This document shows positions 1 to 6,026 of a stretch of 6,768 nt of DNA, in pieces. Position 1 is the first letter of the stretch, and each line of letters opens with the position of its first letter. This DNA is from Methanoregula sp. UBA276 (GTDB lineage Archaea; Halobacteriota; Methanomicrobia; Methanomicrobiales; Methanospirillaceae). The position numbers and the translations under genes are program-made. A model generated the notes under the pieces. It saw only the letters and a list, made by a program, of their open reading frames with translations, had not been told where the DNA came from and did no database searches. The stretch covers positions 1-6,768 of the forward strand of contig DANA01000022.1 in assembly GCA_002508495.1 (NCBI GenBank). The letters are read 5' to 3'.

Positions 1-1
1 A

Positions 2-634
2 ATTTTTTACTATTCCGTCCGCGACGCATTCAACAAGGCCCTGCCTGCTACAGATTTCCGGACCTTCCAGTCCGGGTGGATACAACGGGCGGCGCAGGTG
101 ATTTTTTTAAACCGCACCTGCTTCAACGGCCTTTTCCGGGTCAACCGTACCGGGGAGTTCAATGTCCCGTTCGGCAAGTACAAGGAGCCGGATATTCTCA
201 ATGAACAAAAACTCCGGAATGCGGCAGCCACGCTCCAGCATACAAAGATCCTCCATGACGATTTTTCAGCCTGCGGAAACTATGCCGATGATGCAAGCTT
301 TGTCTACCTTGACCCTCCCTACCGGCCGTTGAACAGGTCCTCATCGTTCACCTCCTATTCTGCAGGCGGTTTTTCCGATGACGACCAGGTACGCCTTGCA
401 GAGTTTTTCCGGAATCTTGACAAAAAAGGCGCAAAAGTCATGCTGAGTAATTCCGATCCGCGCAACGTGGATCCCACCGATTCGTTCTTTGATGAGCTGT
501 ATGCCGGTTACGCTATCCAGCGGGTGCCTGCACGACGCAGGATCAACTGCAACGGCGCAGGGCGCGGGAGCATCAACGAACTTATCATCACCAACTACCC
601 GGTGTCCATGACTTCCCGAGGATGCAGGGAGTGA
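2..634 (+). CDS. dam: DNA adenine-N6 methyltransferase, Dam family, 5'-truncated by window edge
   Basis: This is the C-terminal 210 residues of a Dam-type enzyme that transfers a methyl group from S-adenosylmethionine to adenine N6, most likely in GATC. The frame is open from base 2, and its first residues (YYSVRDAFN) match the conserved YxxxRxxFN segment of Dam, so the gene starts upstream of the window. The first in-frame ATG at 98 is internal. Further family marks are RTGEFNVPFGKYK (E. coli Dam has RGEFNVPFGRYK), the catalytic DPPY motif encoded at 311-322, and a C-terminal RRxxxxNGxGRxxxxELxxxNY block. Dam proteins are about 270-290 aa, so about 60-75 residues with the SAM-binding FxGxG motif are missing. 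The visible part shows no frameshift or internal stop. No restriction endonuclease follows downstream; a partner could lie upstream. GATC specificity is inferred from the family. A DpnM/MboI-type restriction-linked enzyme cannot be separated from an orphan Dam here. Confidence 0.93.
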   Translation: MFYYSVRDAFNKALPATDFRTFQSGWIQRAAQVIFLNRTCFNGLFRVNRTGEFNVPFGKYKEPDILNEQKLRNAAATLQHTKILHDDFSACGNYADDASFVYLDPPYRPLNRSSSFTSYSAGGFSDDDQVRLAEFFRNLDKKGAKVMLSNSDPRNVDPTDSFFDELYAGYAIQRVPARRRINCNGAGRGSINELIITNYPVSMTSRGCRE

Positions 635-806
635 ACAGGGCAGACCTTACGTCAGGATAAAGATGCTCCATAGAGCTGACAGGATAATCCTCCCCCACCC
701 ATGGGGCCTTCGATCTGAAGACGCGCAATACTGAGGACTGCGGGGGAATACTCGTCAGGGCATGGCCCAAAAGTTCGGGATTTCCCCCATCAATCCCGGA
801 TGCGAT

Positions 807-815
807 AAAAAAAAG
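807..815 (-). terminator. T8 tract directly after the VOC gene
   Basis: On the minus strand the VOC gene's TGA is followed by one C and then eight T residues (807-814). Archaeal transcription commonly ends at such U-tracts without a hairpin. The site sits between two convergent genes. A 6-bp inverted repeat (CGGGAT at 776-781, ATCCCG at 793-798) lies just beyond it. Confidence 0.55.
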
Positions 816-1289
816 TCACCCAAGAATGGCTCGCACGACATCTTCGGGCATCGTGGTCTTTTTCACGATTTCCGTGATCCCCATACCTTCCCGGCTCAGG
901 CGGCGGACAAGCGCATCTACTGGCTCACCAATCTCAATGATGAAGTTATCCGGGTCAAAAAACCGGAACACCCGCTGGCCCCAGGGCTGTTCGCGGATCT
1001 CGTGAACGAACTCCGACCCATAGGACCGGACGGCGGAATACATCTCGTCAATATCCGCTGACTCAAAATAGACCTCAATCATGTTGCCGCTCTTTGGTTC
1101 TGTCTTTTTCCCGTGGATCACGTTCAGGGCATAATCCTGCTGCCAGAGCGCAAGACCGCTTGTATAGCCGACATTGACGCCAAGATCCATGGCAACTTCC
1201 TGGCTGAGAACGGTCTCGTAGAATCTTCGCGATCTTTCCATATCCTTTACCATGAGGACAAATGCTGTAAGGGTACAGGCGGGGGTCAT
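816..1289 (-). CDS. VOC (glyoxalase/bleomycin-resistance fold) family protein
   Basis: This encodes a 157-aa vicinal-oxygen-chelate superfamily protein, probably cytosolic, with unknown substrate. The first beta-alpha unit reads FVLMVKDMERSRRFYETVL (about residues 10-28), a typical VOC opening. The second half has IEVYFES (71-77) and the common PWGQRVFRFFDPDNFIIEI stretch (102-120). E72 and E119 sit where VOC metal ligands often lie. The histidines of classical glyoxalase I are not apparent: residue 10 in strand 1 is Phe and about 101 is Gln, so lactoylglutathione lyase activity is not supported. A tail of about 35 residues (122-157, ending TTMPEDVVRAILG) extends past the usual fold. I chose the ATG at 1287-1289 because the VOC fold begins a few residues later and a TATA-like box lies about 29 nt upstream, which would suit a leaderless mRNA. 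Alternatives are an ATG at 1373 behind GAGGAG and a TTG at 1394; these would add non-family residues that span the TATA elements. Confidence 0.82.
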   Translation of the reverse strand: MTPACTLTAFVLMVKDMERSRRFYETVLSQEVAMDLGVNVGYTSGLALWQQDYALNVIHGKKTEPKSGNMIEVYFESADIDEMYSAVRSYGSEFVHEIREQPWGQRVFRFFDPDNFIIEIGEPVDALVRRLSREGMGITEIVKKTTMPEDVVRAILG

Positions 1290-1312
1290 ATACTCTAAAA
1301 TGCGAGAAGAGG

Positions 1313-1323
1313 AGATATAAAAG
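1313..1323 (-). promoter_or_regulatory. TATA-like box of the VOC gene
   Basis: The minus strand reads CTTTTATATC here, centred about 29 nt before the ATG at 1289. Archaeal TATA boxes sit about 25-30 nt before the transcription start, so the predicted mRNA would begin at or next to the ATG. No clear BRE is seen upstream. A second TATA-like sequence (CTTTATATTTT, 1341-1351) lies 28 nt further upstream and could drive a start near 1320. Confidence 0.5.
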
Positions 1324-1352
1324 AGCAAGCCCGCGGGATGAAAATATAAAGC

Positions 1353-1583
1353 TCTGGGGAAAATCCCCCCCATATCCTTCTCCTCTTGCGCCAACCCGCC
1401 CCCGAAGGAAGATCATGGACAAGGGATGCCCCCACTTACCAATAGGGGTCTTCTGACAAAGGATTGTTTTTATTGAGAAATTGATGCCCTGCAACGGCGC
1501 TCAAACGGGAGCGGCGGCAGGCATCTTAATGGCGGTATGGATGCAGTTTACCACCATCAACGCTTCAATCCATTCTACTGAGC
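1353..1583. other. Spacer without a convincing gene
   Basis: This is part of the 355-nt gap between the VOC start (1289) and the end of the PsiE-family gene (1645). I see no tRNA cloverleaf, CRISPR repeat, terminal inverted repeats or ORF with family-like sequence. A 33-codon minus-strand ORF (1501-1602) exists but overlaps the terminator tracts and has no supporting signal. The two genes flanking the gap are both on the minus strand, so it holds the end of the operon transcript and the promoter of the VOC gene. Confidence 0.5.
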
Positions 1584-1617
1584 AAAAAAAAACCTGTGCC
1601 ATGGTTTGAAAAAAAAA
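1584..1617 (-). terminator. Tandem T9 terminator of the hem operon
   Basis: On the minus strand, nine T residues (1617-1609) come 27 nt after the PsiE-family stop codon, and a second run of nine T (1592-1584) follows after 16 nt. The spacer between the runs contains a short AACC/GGTT inverted repeat around CCATGG. Two strong U-tracts in series fit an efficient archaeal terminator at the end of a long operon. Confidence 0.65.
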
Positions 1618-1644
1618 CGTATCTGAATGTGCCGGGCTTTTTCC

Positions 1645-2097
1645 TTATTCCTGCCCATTGCGCTTGAGCCCTTCGGGCCCGATCGAGATACCGGCTTTCT
1701 TTATGAGATAGTAGCCGGCAGAGAGCCCGACAATAATGACACCGGTCCCCATCAGCTCGAACCCGTACTCGAAACCGGTCATCCCGGTTGGATCGAGCAG
1801 GATAACTTTCCGGGCAACCGCGATGACGGCAAGGAGCACCACGATCTCGACATGGATTGCATTCTCCCGGAAATACGCCTTGATGGTGTCGAGCAGTTCA
1901 ACACCGATGAGCACCAGCAGGAATGCCCCGAGCACCACAATCATCTCGTGCGACTCAAGCATCCACGGGGACGTTAAAAACAGGGTATGGAAAAGAATAA
2001 ACCCAAGGTCAGCAAGGGCAGCTGCCAGTACGACCACGAGCATGATCATCAGCACTGCGTAGATACCTTTCTCGATCTTATCAATAACCTCGATCAT
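1645..2097 (-). CDS. PsiE-family four-helix membrane protein
   Basis: This encodes a 150-aa protein of the phosphate-starvation-inducible PsiE family, whose biochemical role is not established. Four hydrophobic segments are visible, at about residues 11-36, 50-69, 82-99 and 114-133, so it is an integral membrane protein. The family hallmark is the block after helix 2, IKAYFRENAIHVEIVVLLAV, followed by ARKVILLDP (72-103). The tail (134-150) is short and polar. The ATG follows the cobA stop codon by 3 nt. A clean Shine-Dalgarno site (GAGGAG, 2104-2109 on the minus strand, 6 nt spacing) lies inside the end of cobA, so the gene is co-transcribed with and probably coupled to cobA. It is the last gene before the T9 tracts. 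No Pho-like signal is recognised, so phosphate control is only suggested by the family name. A direct link to tetrapyrrole synthesis is inferred from position alone. Confidence 0.85.
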   Translation of the reverse strand: MIEVIDKIEKGIYAVLMIMLVVVLAAALADLGFILFHTLFLTSPWMLESHEMIVVLGAFLLVLIGVELLDTIKAYFRENAIHVEIVVLLAVIAVARKVILLDPTGMTGFEYGFELMGTGVIIVGLSAGYYLIKKAGISIGPEGLKRNGQE

Positions 2098-2100
2098 ACA

Positions 2101-2859
2101 CTACTCCTCGAACGGGACCAGATCCATAAGGTCCGGCTCATGCAGGCTCACCACGTCACCGATGACGATAACCGCCGGCGGTTTGACACCTGCTTCTTTT
2201 GTTTTGGTCGCGATATCGGCAAGGGTACCAGTGGTGATCCGCCGGTCCCTGCGCAGGCCGCGCTCGATGACCGCGACCGGTGTTGTTGCCGGTTTGCCGT
2301 TTCCGATGAGCGCCCGGGCAATTTTTGGAAGGTTGGCCACGCCCATAAGGATGACGATCGTGCCACGGAGCTGGGCGAGCAGTTTCCAGTCAAGGGCCGG
2401 CTCCGGTTTGGTCGGGTCCTCGTTGCCGGTCAGGATGGTCACCTGCGACGCGAACTTCCGGTGCGTGAGCGGAATGCCCATCGACGCCGGGACGGCAAGG
2501 GCACTCGAGATCCCCGGTACCATCTCGACCGGGATACCCGCAGCCCGCACTGTTTCCAGCTCCTCGCCACCCCGCCCGAACATGAACGGGTCGCCTCCCT
2601 TGAGCCGGACAACCGTCTTGCCTTTCTGTGCCCGGTCAACCATCAGGGCCTCAATCTCGTCCTGTTCGAGGGTGTGCCGGCCCCCGTACTTGCCGCAGTC
2701 GATCTTCTCTGCGGTTTTTGGTATGGTTGCGAGGATCTCTTCCCCCGGCAACTGGTCGTAAAGGACAACATCAGCCCGGTCGATAACCGAGCGCCCGCGC
2801 TGCGTCAGCAGCCCTTCGCTCCCCGGACCGGAGCCTACCAGGTATACTTTACCCGCCAT
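2101..2859 (-). CDS. cobA: Uroporphyrinogen-III C-methyltransferase (SUMT)
   Basis: This enzyme transfers two methyl groups from SAM to uroporphyrinogen III at C2 and C7, giving precorrin-2. That is the branch point to F430, cobamides and siroheme in methanogens. The 252-aa protein is a single tetrapyrrole-methylase domain: VYLVGSGPGSEGLLTQRG (5-22), VVRLKGGDPFMFGRGGEE (83-100), VEMVPGISSALAVPASMGIPLTHR (111-134), a TGNEDP segment (144-149) and RGTIVILMGVANL (165-177). Length and motifs fit stand-alone SUMT, with no CysG-type dehydrogenase or HemD fused to it. The open frame runs upstream to 2991, but the extension lies inside hemC in another frame. I chose the ATG at 2857-2859 because GxGPG then begins at the usual distance. 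The start overlaps the hemC end by 11 nt, which suggests translational coupling; the upstream SD (GGGAT-like) is weak. Confidence in function is high. Confidence 0.95.
   Translation of the reverse strand: MAGKVYLVGSGPGSEGLLTQRGRSVIDRADVVLYDQLPGEEILATIPKTAEKIDCGKYGGRHTLEQDEIEALMVDRAQKGKTVVRLKGGDPFMFGRGGEELETVRAAGIPVEMVPGISSALAVPASMGIPLTHRKFASQVTILTGNEDPTKPEPALDWKLLAQLRGTIVILMGVANLPKIARALIGNGKPATTPVAVIERGLRRDRRITTGTLADIATKTKEAGVKPPAVIVIGDVVSLHEPDLMDLVPFEE
2104..2109 (-). promoter_or_regulatory. Shine-Dalgarno site of the PsiE-family gene
   Basis: The minus strand reads GAGGAG, six bases before the ATG at 2097, and lies within the last codons of cobA. It is a strong match to the anti-SD complement and fixes the start of the downstream gene. 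Confidence 0.75.
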
Positions 2860-3739
2860 GCGTGATCCCGAGCCTCGTGTATGCGTCATCAATAAGGTCC
2901 TGCGCCCGCTCCCGCAGGATCCGTCCCTGGTTGCGGGCTTCGCTTGCAGACTGCACCTCTGCTTCGATCCGCTCGGTGCGCTGCCCGTCAAGCGAGAGCA
3001 CTTCAGCTATCAGGTGGCAGTCTTTGCAGAAAATTCCCAGCGGCGTGAAGCACCCCCCGCCCAGCTCCTCCATCACCGCCCGCTCCGCCATCACATCGGC
3101 ACGGGTCTTTCCATGGTCGAGTGCCGACAGGACTTCCTGCAGGGAGGGGTCCGCACGGGAGACTACCGCGATGGTTCCCTGGTTGGGTGAAGGGACGAAG
3201 CGGGCCGGGTTGAGGCGGTCGCCTTTGATGGTGAGGCCGAGCCGCTGGAGACCGGCTTCCGCGAGCAGGATAGCATCATAGTCCCGCTCGGCAAGTTTTC
3301 GGAGACGGGTATCGACATTGCCCCGCAGGTCTTTGACGATCAGATCGGGGTCGTGCCGGAGGAACTGGGCCCGGCGCCGCGTGCTGGAGGTTCCAAGCAC
3401 CGCGATCGCATCGATCGAATCATGGTACGCGATAAAGTCGGCAGGCGAGTCCCGTTCCAGTATCGCTGCCGTGACCAGCCCGTGCGGGCGGTGGGCCGGG
3501 ATGTCTTTCATACTATGGACCGCACAGTCAATACTTCCGGCAAGGATCGCATCGTCCAGTGCCCGGACAAATACCCCCTGCCCGCCGATCTCGTGGAGGG
3601 GCACCTGCGTTGTTGTGTCTCCCTGCGTTGCAATGATCTCGGTGGTTGCCTCGATGCCGAGATCGGCAAGTTTCGCAACAACGGTCCGTGTCTGGGCAAG
3701 GGCAAGCCTGCTGCCCCGCGTCCCGATCCTCACCGGCAT
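2849..3739 (-). CDS. hemC: Porphobilinogen deaminase (hydroxymethylbilane synthase)
   Basis: This enzyme polymerises four porphobilinogen units into the linear hydroxymethylbilane in the cytosol. The 296 aa are typical of the family. The N-terminal IGTRGSRLALAQT (5-17) is the substrate-binding start, VHSMKDIP (74-81) holds the catalytic Asp79, and LGTSSTRRRAQ and LRGNVDTRLRKL (115-149) carry the cofactor- and substrate-binding arginines. LGGGCFTPLG (227-236) contains Cys230, the expected thioether anchor of the dipyrromethane cofactor. Two further cysteines, C238 and C241, form a CxxC just after it, which is unusual compared with the common pattern. The ATG overlaps the end of hemL by 10 nt and the C-terminus overlaps cobA by 11 nt, so all three are read from one mRNA. 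The product cyclises to uroporphyrinogen III only with HemD, which is not encoded in this window. Confidence 0.97.
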   Translation of the reverse strand: MPVRIGTRGSRLALAQTRTVVAKLADLGIEATTEIIATQGDTTTQVPLHEIGGQGVFVRALDDAILAGSIDCAVHSMKDIPAHRPHGLVTAAILERDSPADFIAYHDSIDAIAVLGTSSTRRRAQFLRHDPDLIVKDLRGNVDTRLRKLAERDYDAILLAEAGLQRLGLTIKGDRLNPARFVPSPNQGTIAVVSRADPSLQEVLSALDHGKTRADVMAERAVMEELGGGCFTPLGIFCKDCHLIAEVLSLDGQRTERIEAEVQSASEARNQGRILRERAQDLIDDAYTRLGITHGG

Positions 3740-4980
3740 TGGATGTACGCCTGTACGATAGTGGCGAGATCGTCATCAGTATGCGCTGCCGAGAGGAAGT
3801 TGGTCTCGAACTGCGACGGGGGTAAGAAGACCTTGGATGATGCCATCTTCTCCCAGAATGTCGAGAACGCTTTCGTGTCGCACTCTTTTACCTCGCGGTA
3901 GTTCTTCGGGACAAGAGGCCGGAAGAAGTACTTGAACATCGAGCCGATCCGGACAAACGTGCCCCCGGCCCGGTTGCCGATCGATTCCTCCATGGCCCGG
4001 GTCTTCTCGTCAAGGTTATGATAGATCTCCCCGTGGTCATGGAGGTACTGGAGGGTGGCGATACCTGCCGTGAGGGAGAGCGGGTTGCCCGAGAAGGTGC
4101 CGGCCTGGTACACCGGCCCCTTGGGCGCGACCCATTCCATGATCTCCCGCCGGCCGCCGAATGCACCGATGGGCAGGCCCCCGCCGATGATCTTGCCCAG
4201 CGTCGTGATATCGGGCTGGATACCGAATTTTTTCTGCGCACCCCCGATACCGAGGCGGTAACCGGTAATCACCTCATCGAAGATCAACAGGACATCATGG
4301 GCTTTGGTGATCTCCCGGACATCCTTCAGGTAATTGTCCTCGGGGAGGACCGGGCCGATGTTTCCCATCACCGGCTCGATGATGAGTGCTGCAATATCCT
4401 GGCCGGAAGCAAGGAGCGTTTCGAGCGCATCGGTATCGTTGAACGGCACCTGCCGGGTATGTGCCACGAGATCGGAGAGCACACCGGCCGAGTCCGGGAC
4501 ACCCATGGTGGTTGCACCCGAGCCTGCCTTGACGAGCACGGCATCATGCGCCCCGTGGAACCCGCCCTCGATCTTCACGATATCCTTCTTCCCCGTGTAC
4601 CCGCGGGCCACCCGGATCGCAGCCATTGTTGCTTCCGATCCACTTGAGACGAACCGGACCATGTCCATGCCCGGGTGATCCTGCGTGATGAGCCGGGCCA
4701 TTGCCGGTTCGAGCGGGGTCGGCGTCCCATAGAGCCAGCCAAGGTCCAGCTGCTCGGTAATGGCTTTCCTTACCGGCTGGGGGGCGTGGCCGAGGATGAG
4801 AGGGCCATACGCCATGCAGCAGTCGACAAGGACGGCCCCGTCAACCGTGGTCAGGTGTGCCCCGCTGGCATACGCGGTGTAGAACGGGTAGGGCTTGATG
4901 GCCCTGACCGGACTGCTCACGCCACCGGGCATGAGGGTGCCGGCTTCGGCAAACAGGTCTTTGCTGGTATTGTATTTCAC
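3730..4980 (-). CDS. hemL: Glutamate-1-semialdehyde 2,1-aminomutase
   Basis: This PLP enzyme converts glutamate-1-semialdehyde, the product of HemA, to 5-aminolevulinate. The 416 aa match the class III aminotransferase fold. Visible marks are the family N-terminus MPGGVSSPVRA (17-27), the PLP-phosphate loop SSGSEA (112-117), FHGAHD (141-146), the cofactor-contacting Asp235 in IFDEVITGYR, and the Schiff-base Lys263 in TLGKIIGGGLPIGAFGG. The C-terminal part (GTFSGNPLS and onward) is complete. The start is GTG (4978-4980), directly after the hemB TAA with no spacer, behind GAGGTGG (4987-4993) at 6 nt. The next in-frame Met is residue 17, within conserved sequence, so GTG is the only reasonable start. 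Presence of HemL shows that 5-aminolevulinate is made by the C5 pathway from glutamyl-tRNA, as expected for archaea. The required hemA is not in the window. Confidence 0.97.
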   Translation of the reverse strand: MKYNTSKDLFAEAGTLMPGGVSSPVRAIKPYPFYTAYASGAHLTTVDGAVLVDCCMAYGPLILGHAPQPVRKAITEQLDLGWLYGTPTPLEPAMARLITQDHPGMDMVRFVSSGSEATMAAIRVARGYTGKKDIVKIEGGFHGAHDAVLVKAGSGATTMGVPDSAGVLSDLVAHTRQVPFNDTDALETLLASGQDIAALIIEPVMGNIGPVLPEDNYLKDVREITKAHDVLLIFDEVITGYRLGIGGAQKKFGIQPDITTLGKIIGGGLPIGAFGGRREIMEWVAPKGPVYQAGTFSGNPLSLTAGIATLQYLHDHGEIYHNLDEKTRAMEESIGNRAGGTFVRIGSMFKYFFRPLVPKNYREVKECDTKAFSTFWEKMASSKVFLPPSQFETNFLSAAHTDDDLATIVQAYIQCR

Positions 4981-5958
4981 TTACAGCCACCTCGCGACAT
5001 CGGCCGCAAAATACGTGATGATAAGGTCAGCTCCCGCCCGCTTGATGCAGGTCAGGCTCTCCATAATGGTCTCCTTCTCGGCAAGCCAGCCGTTTGCAGC
5101 TGCGCTTTTGATCATGGAATATTCCCCGCTCACCTGGAATGCCGCAACGGGCAGACCAAGGGACGCAACATCAGAGAGGACATCCAGGTAGAACCCGGCA
5201 GGTTTCACCATCAGGATATCGGCACCTTCATCGGCATCGAGCTGGGACTCCATGAGTGCCTCGCGGCTGTTGGCCGGGTTGATCTGGTAGGTCGTGCGGT
5301 CGCCAAACGCGAAGGCAGAATCCGCGGCTTCACGGAACGGGCCGTATAGCGCGGAGGCAAACTTGGTTGAATAGGACATGATGAGGACTTCCTCGAAACC
5401 CTCAAAGTCAAGCGCGGAACGGATTGAACCGACCATGCCGTCCAGCATGCAGGATGGGGCGACGATGTCGGCACCGCTCTCGGCATGGCTGATGGCAATC
5501 TTGTTCATCAGCTCAAGCGACTGGTCATTCAGGAGGTCGGGGCCGTTCCGGGTCTCGCCAACGATCCCGCAGTGCCCGTGATCGGTATACTCGCAGGCAC
5601 AGACATCGGTGACTACGACCATTTCGGGGATCGCAGCCTTGATCTTCTGGACGGACTGCTGGACAACCCCGGCCGGGTCGTACGCCGAGGTACCCAGCGC
5701 GTCCTTGTGCTGGGGGATGCCGAAGAGAATCACCGACCGGATGCCGAGTTCCCAGAGATTTATTGCAGCGTCAACGATACCTTCGACCGGGTACCGGAAC
5801 TGCCCGGGCATTGCCATGATAGGTTTTGGCACCGCGATCAGCTCATCCACAAAGAGCGGGGCAATGAGATCGTTTTTGGATATGGTGAACTCGCGCAGGA
5901 GTGGCTGGATGTTCCTTTCCCGGACCCGCCGCATCCGCCGCCGTGGATAAATGCTCAA
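4981..5958 (-). CDS. hemB: Delta-aminolevulinic acid dehydratase (porphobilinogen synthase)
   Basis: This enzyme condenses two 5-aminolevulinates to porphobilinogen. The 325-aa length is normal. The Zn-type cysteine triad is present (C120, C122 and C130 in DVCACEYTDHGHCG), so it belongs to the Zn-dependent rather than the Mg-only group. The two Schiff-base lysines are K199 (SYSTKFASALYGPFR) and K252 (MVKPAGFY). The flexible active-site region (GDRTTYQINPAN, 219-230) is also visible. The start is TTG at 5956-5958, chosen because family proteins begin with a PxRRMRR-like stretch and because GGAGcTGA lies 7 nt upstream. An ATG at 5934 (residue 9) would cut into that stretch, and an in-frame TAA at 5980-5982 rules out a longer form. 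This is the first gene of the operon and abuts hemL with no spacer. It is divergent from the lipoprotein-like gene and behind TATA-like elements. Confidence 0.97.
   Translation of the reverse strand: MSIYPRRRMRRVRERNIQPLLREFTISKNDLIAPLFVDELIAVPKPIMAMPGQFRYPVEGIVDAAINLWELGIRSVILFGIPQHKDALGTSAYDPAGVVQQSVQKIKAAIPEMVVVTDVCACEYTDHGHCGIVGETRNGPDLLNDQSLELMNKIAISHAESGADIVAPSCMLDGMVGSIRSALDFEGFEEVLIMSYSTKFASALYGPFREAADSAFAFGDRTTYQINPANSREALMESQLDADEGADILMVKPAGFYLDVLSDVASLGLPVAAFQVSGEYSMIKSAAANGWLAEKETIMESLTCIKRAGADLIITYFAADVARWL
4987..4993 (-). promoter_or_regulatory. Shine-Dalgarno site deciding the hemL GTG start
   Basis: The minus strand reads GAGGTGG within the last hemB codons, 6 nt before GTG at 4980. 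This match supports the otherwise unobvious GTG start placed directly against the hemB stop codon. Confidence 0.75.
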
Positions 5959-5965
5959 AAACCGC

Positions 5966-5973
5966 TCAGCTCC
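5966..5973 (-). promoter_or_regulatory. Shine-Dalgarno site deciding the hemB TTG start
   Basis: The minus strand reads GGAGCTGA, one mismatch from GGAGGTGA, 7 nt before TTG at 5958. It favours the TTG start over the internal ATG at 5934, which has no comparable site at that distance. Confidence 0.65.
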
Positions 5974-6007
5974 GAAACTTTACCGTAGTAGATTTTTTCT
6001 CATCCAT

Positions 6008-6026
6008 GGTATTTATGGGTATATCA
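6008..6026 (-). promoter_or_regulatory. TATA region of the hemB operon promoter
   Basis: The minus strand carries two neighbouring A/T cores, GATATA (6020-6025) and CATAAATA (6010-6017). With 25-27 nt to the transcription start, they predict starts near 5996 or 5988 and a 5' leader of about 30-38 nt, which leaves room for the SD site at 5966-5973. Which core is used cannot be decided by eye. Imperfect GTRGATTTTTT repeats flank the region on the plus strand. Confidence 0.5.

Larger units (their letters stand above)
1645..5958 (-). other. Operon hemB-hemL-hemC-cobA-PsiE family
   Basis: Five genes lie head to tail on the minus strand. Junctions are 0 nt (hemB/hemL), 10-nt overlap (hemL/hemC), 11-nt overlap (hemC/cobA) and 3 nt (cobA/PsiE), with a promoter region before hemB and T9 tracts after the last gene. 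No internal promoter or terminator is visible. Together the first four enzymes cover glutamate-1-semialdehyde to precorrin-2 except for the HemD step. Confidence 0.85.

Noticed and set aside
588..770. 60-codon minus-strand frame between the Dam and VOC genes
   Set aside because: It overlaps the real end of the Dam gene, has no ribosome-binding or promoter signal, and its composition is not protein-like.
776..798. CGGGAT/ATCCCG inverted repeat as an intrinsic terminator for the Dam gene
   Set aside because: It lies about 140 nt past the Dam stop, has an 11-nt loop, and on the plus strand is not followed by a T-run, only by an A-run that serves the opposite strand.
816..1494. Second minus-strand frame (1075-1494) overlapping the VOC gene
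   Set aside because: It reads the same DNA in another frame without domain features, whereas the VOC frame has a clear fold signature.
1561..1585. CTTCAATCCATTC-like string resembling the edge of some archaeal CRISPR repeats
   Set aside because: It occurs once only, with no repeat-spacer periodicity and no cas genes nearby.
1501..1602. 33-codon minus-strand ORF in the spacer (begins MAQVFFCSVEWIEAL)
   Set aside because: Its start codon lies between the two T9 tracts and one T9 is part of its reading frame, so the region is better explained as a terminator. It has no SD or TATA signal and no recognisable family.
1987..2865. Long plus-strand open frame (292 codons) opposite cobA and the PsiE-family gene
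   Set aside because: It is antisense to two genes with clear family motifs. Its translation is rich in Arg, His and Pro, has no recognisable domain, and spans the cobA/PsiE junction, as expected for a GC-rich shadow frame.
2101..2991. Longer cobA starting at 2991
   Set aside because: The added 44 residues lie inside hemC in another frame, are low-complexity, and precede the normal family start just before the GxGPG motif.
3353..5349. Series of plus-strand open frames (3353-3901, 4018-4647, 4675-5349) opposite hemC, hemL and hemB
   Set aside because: All are antisense to well-supported enzymes, lack family-like sequence and have no start signals; they are by-products of high third-position GC.
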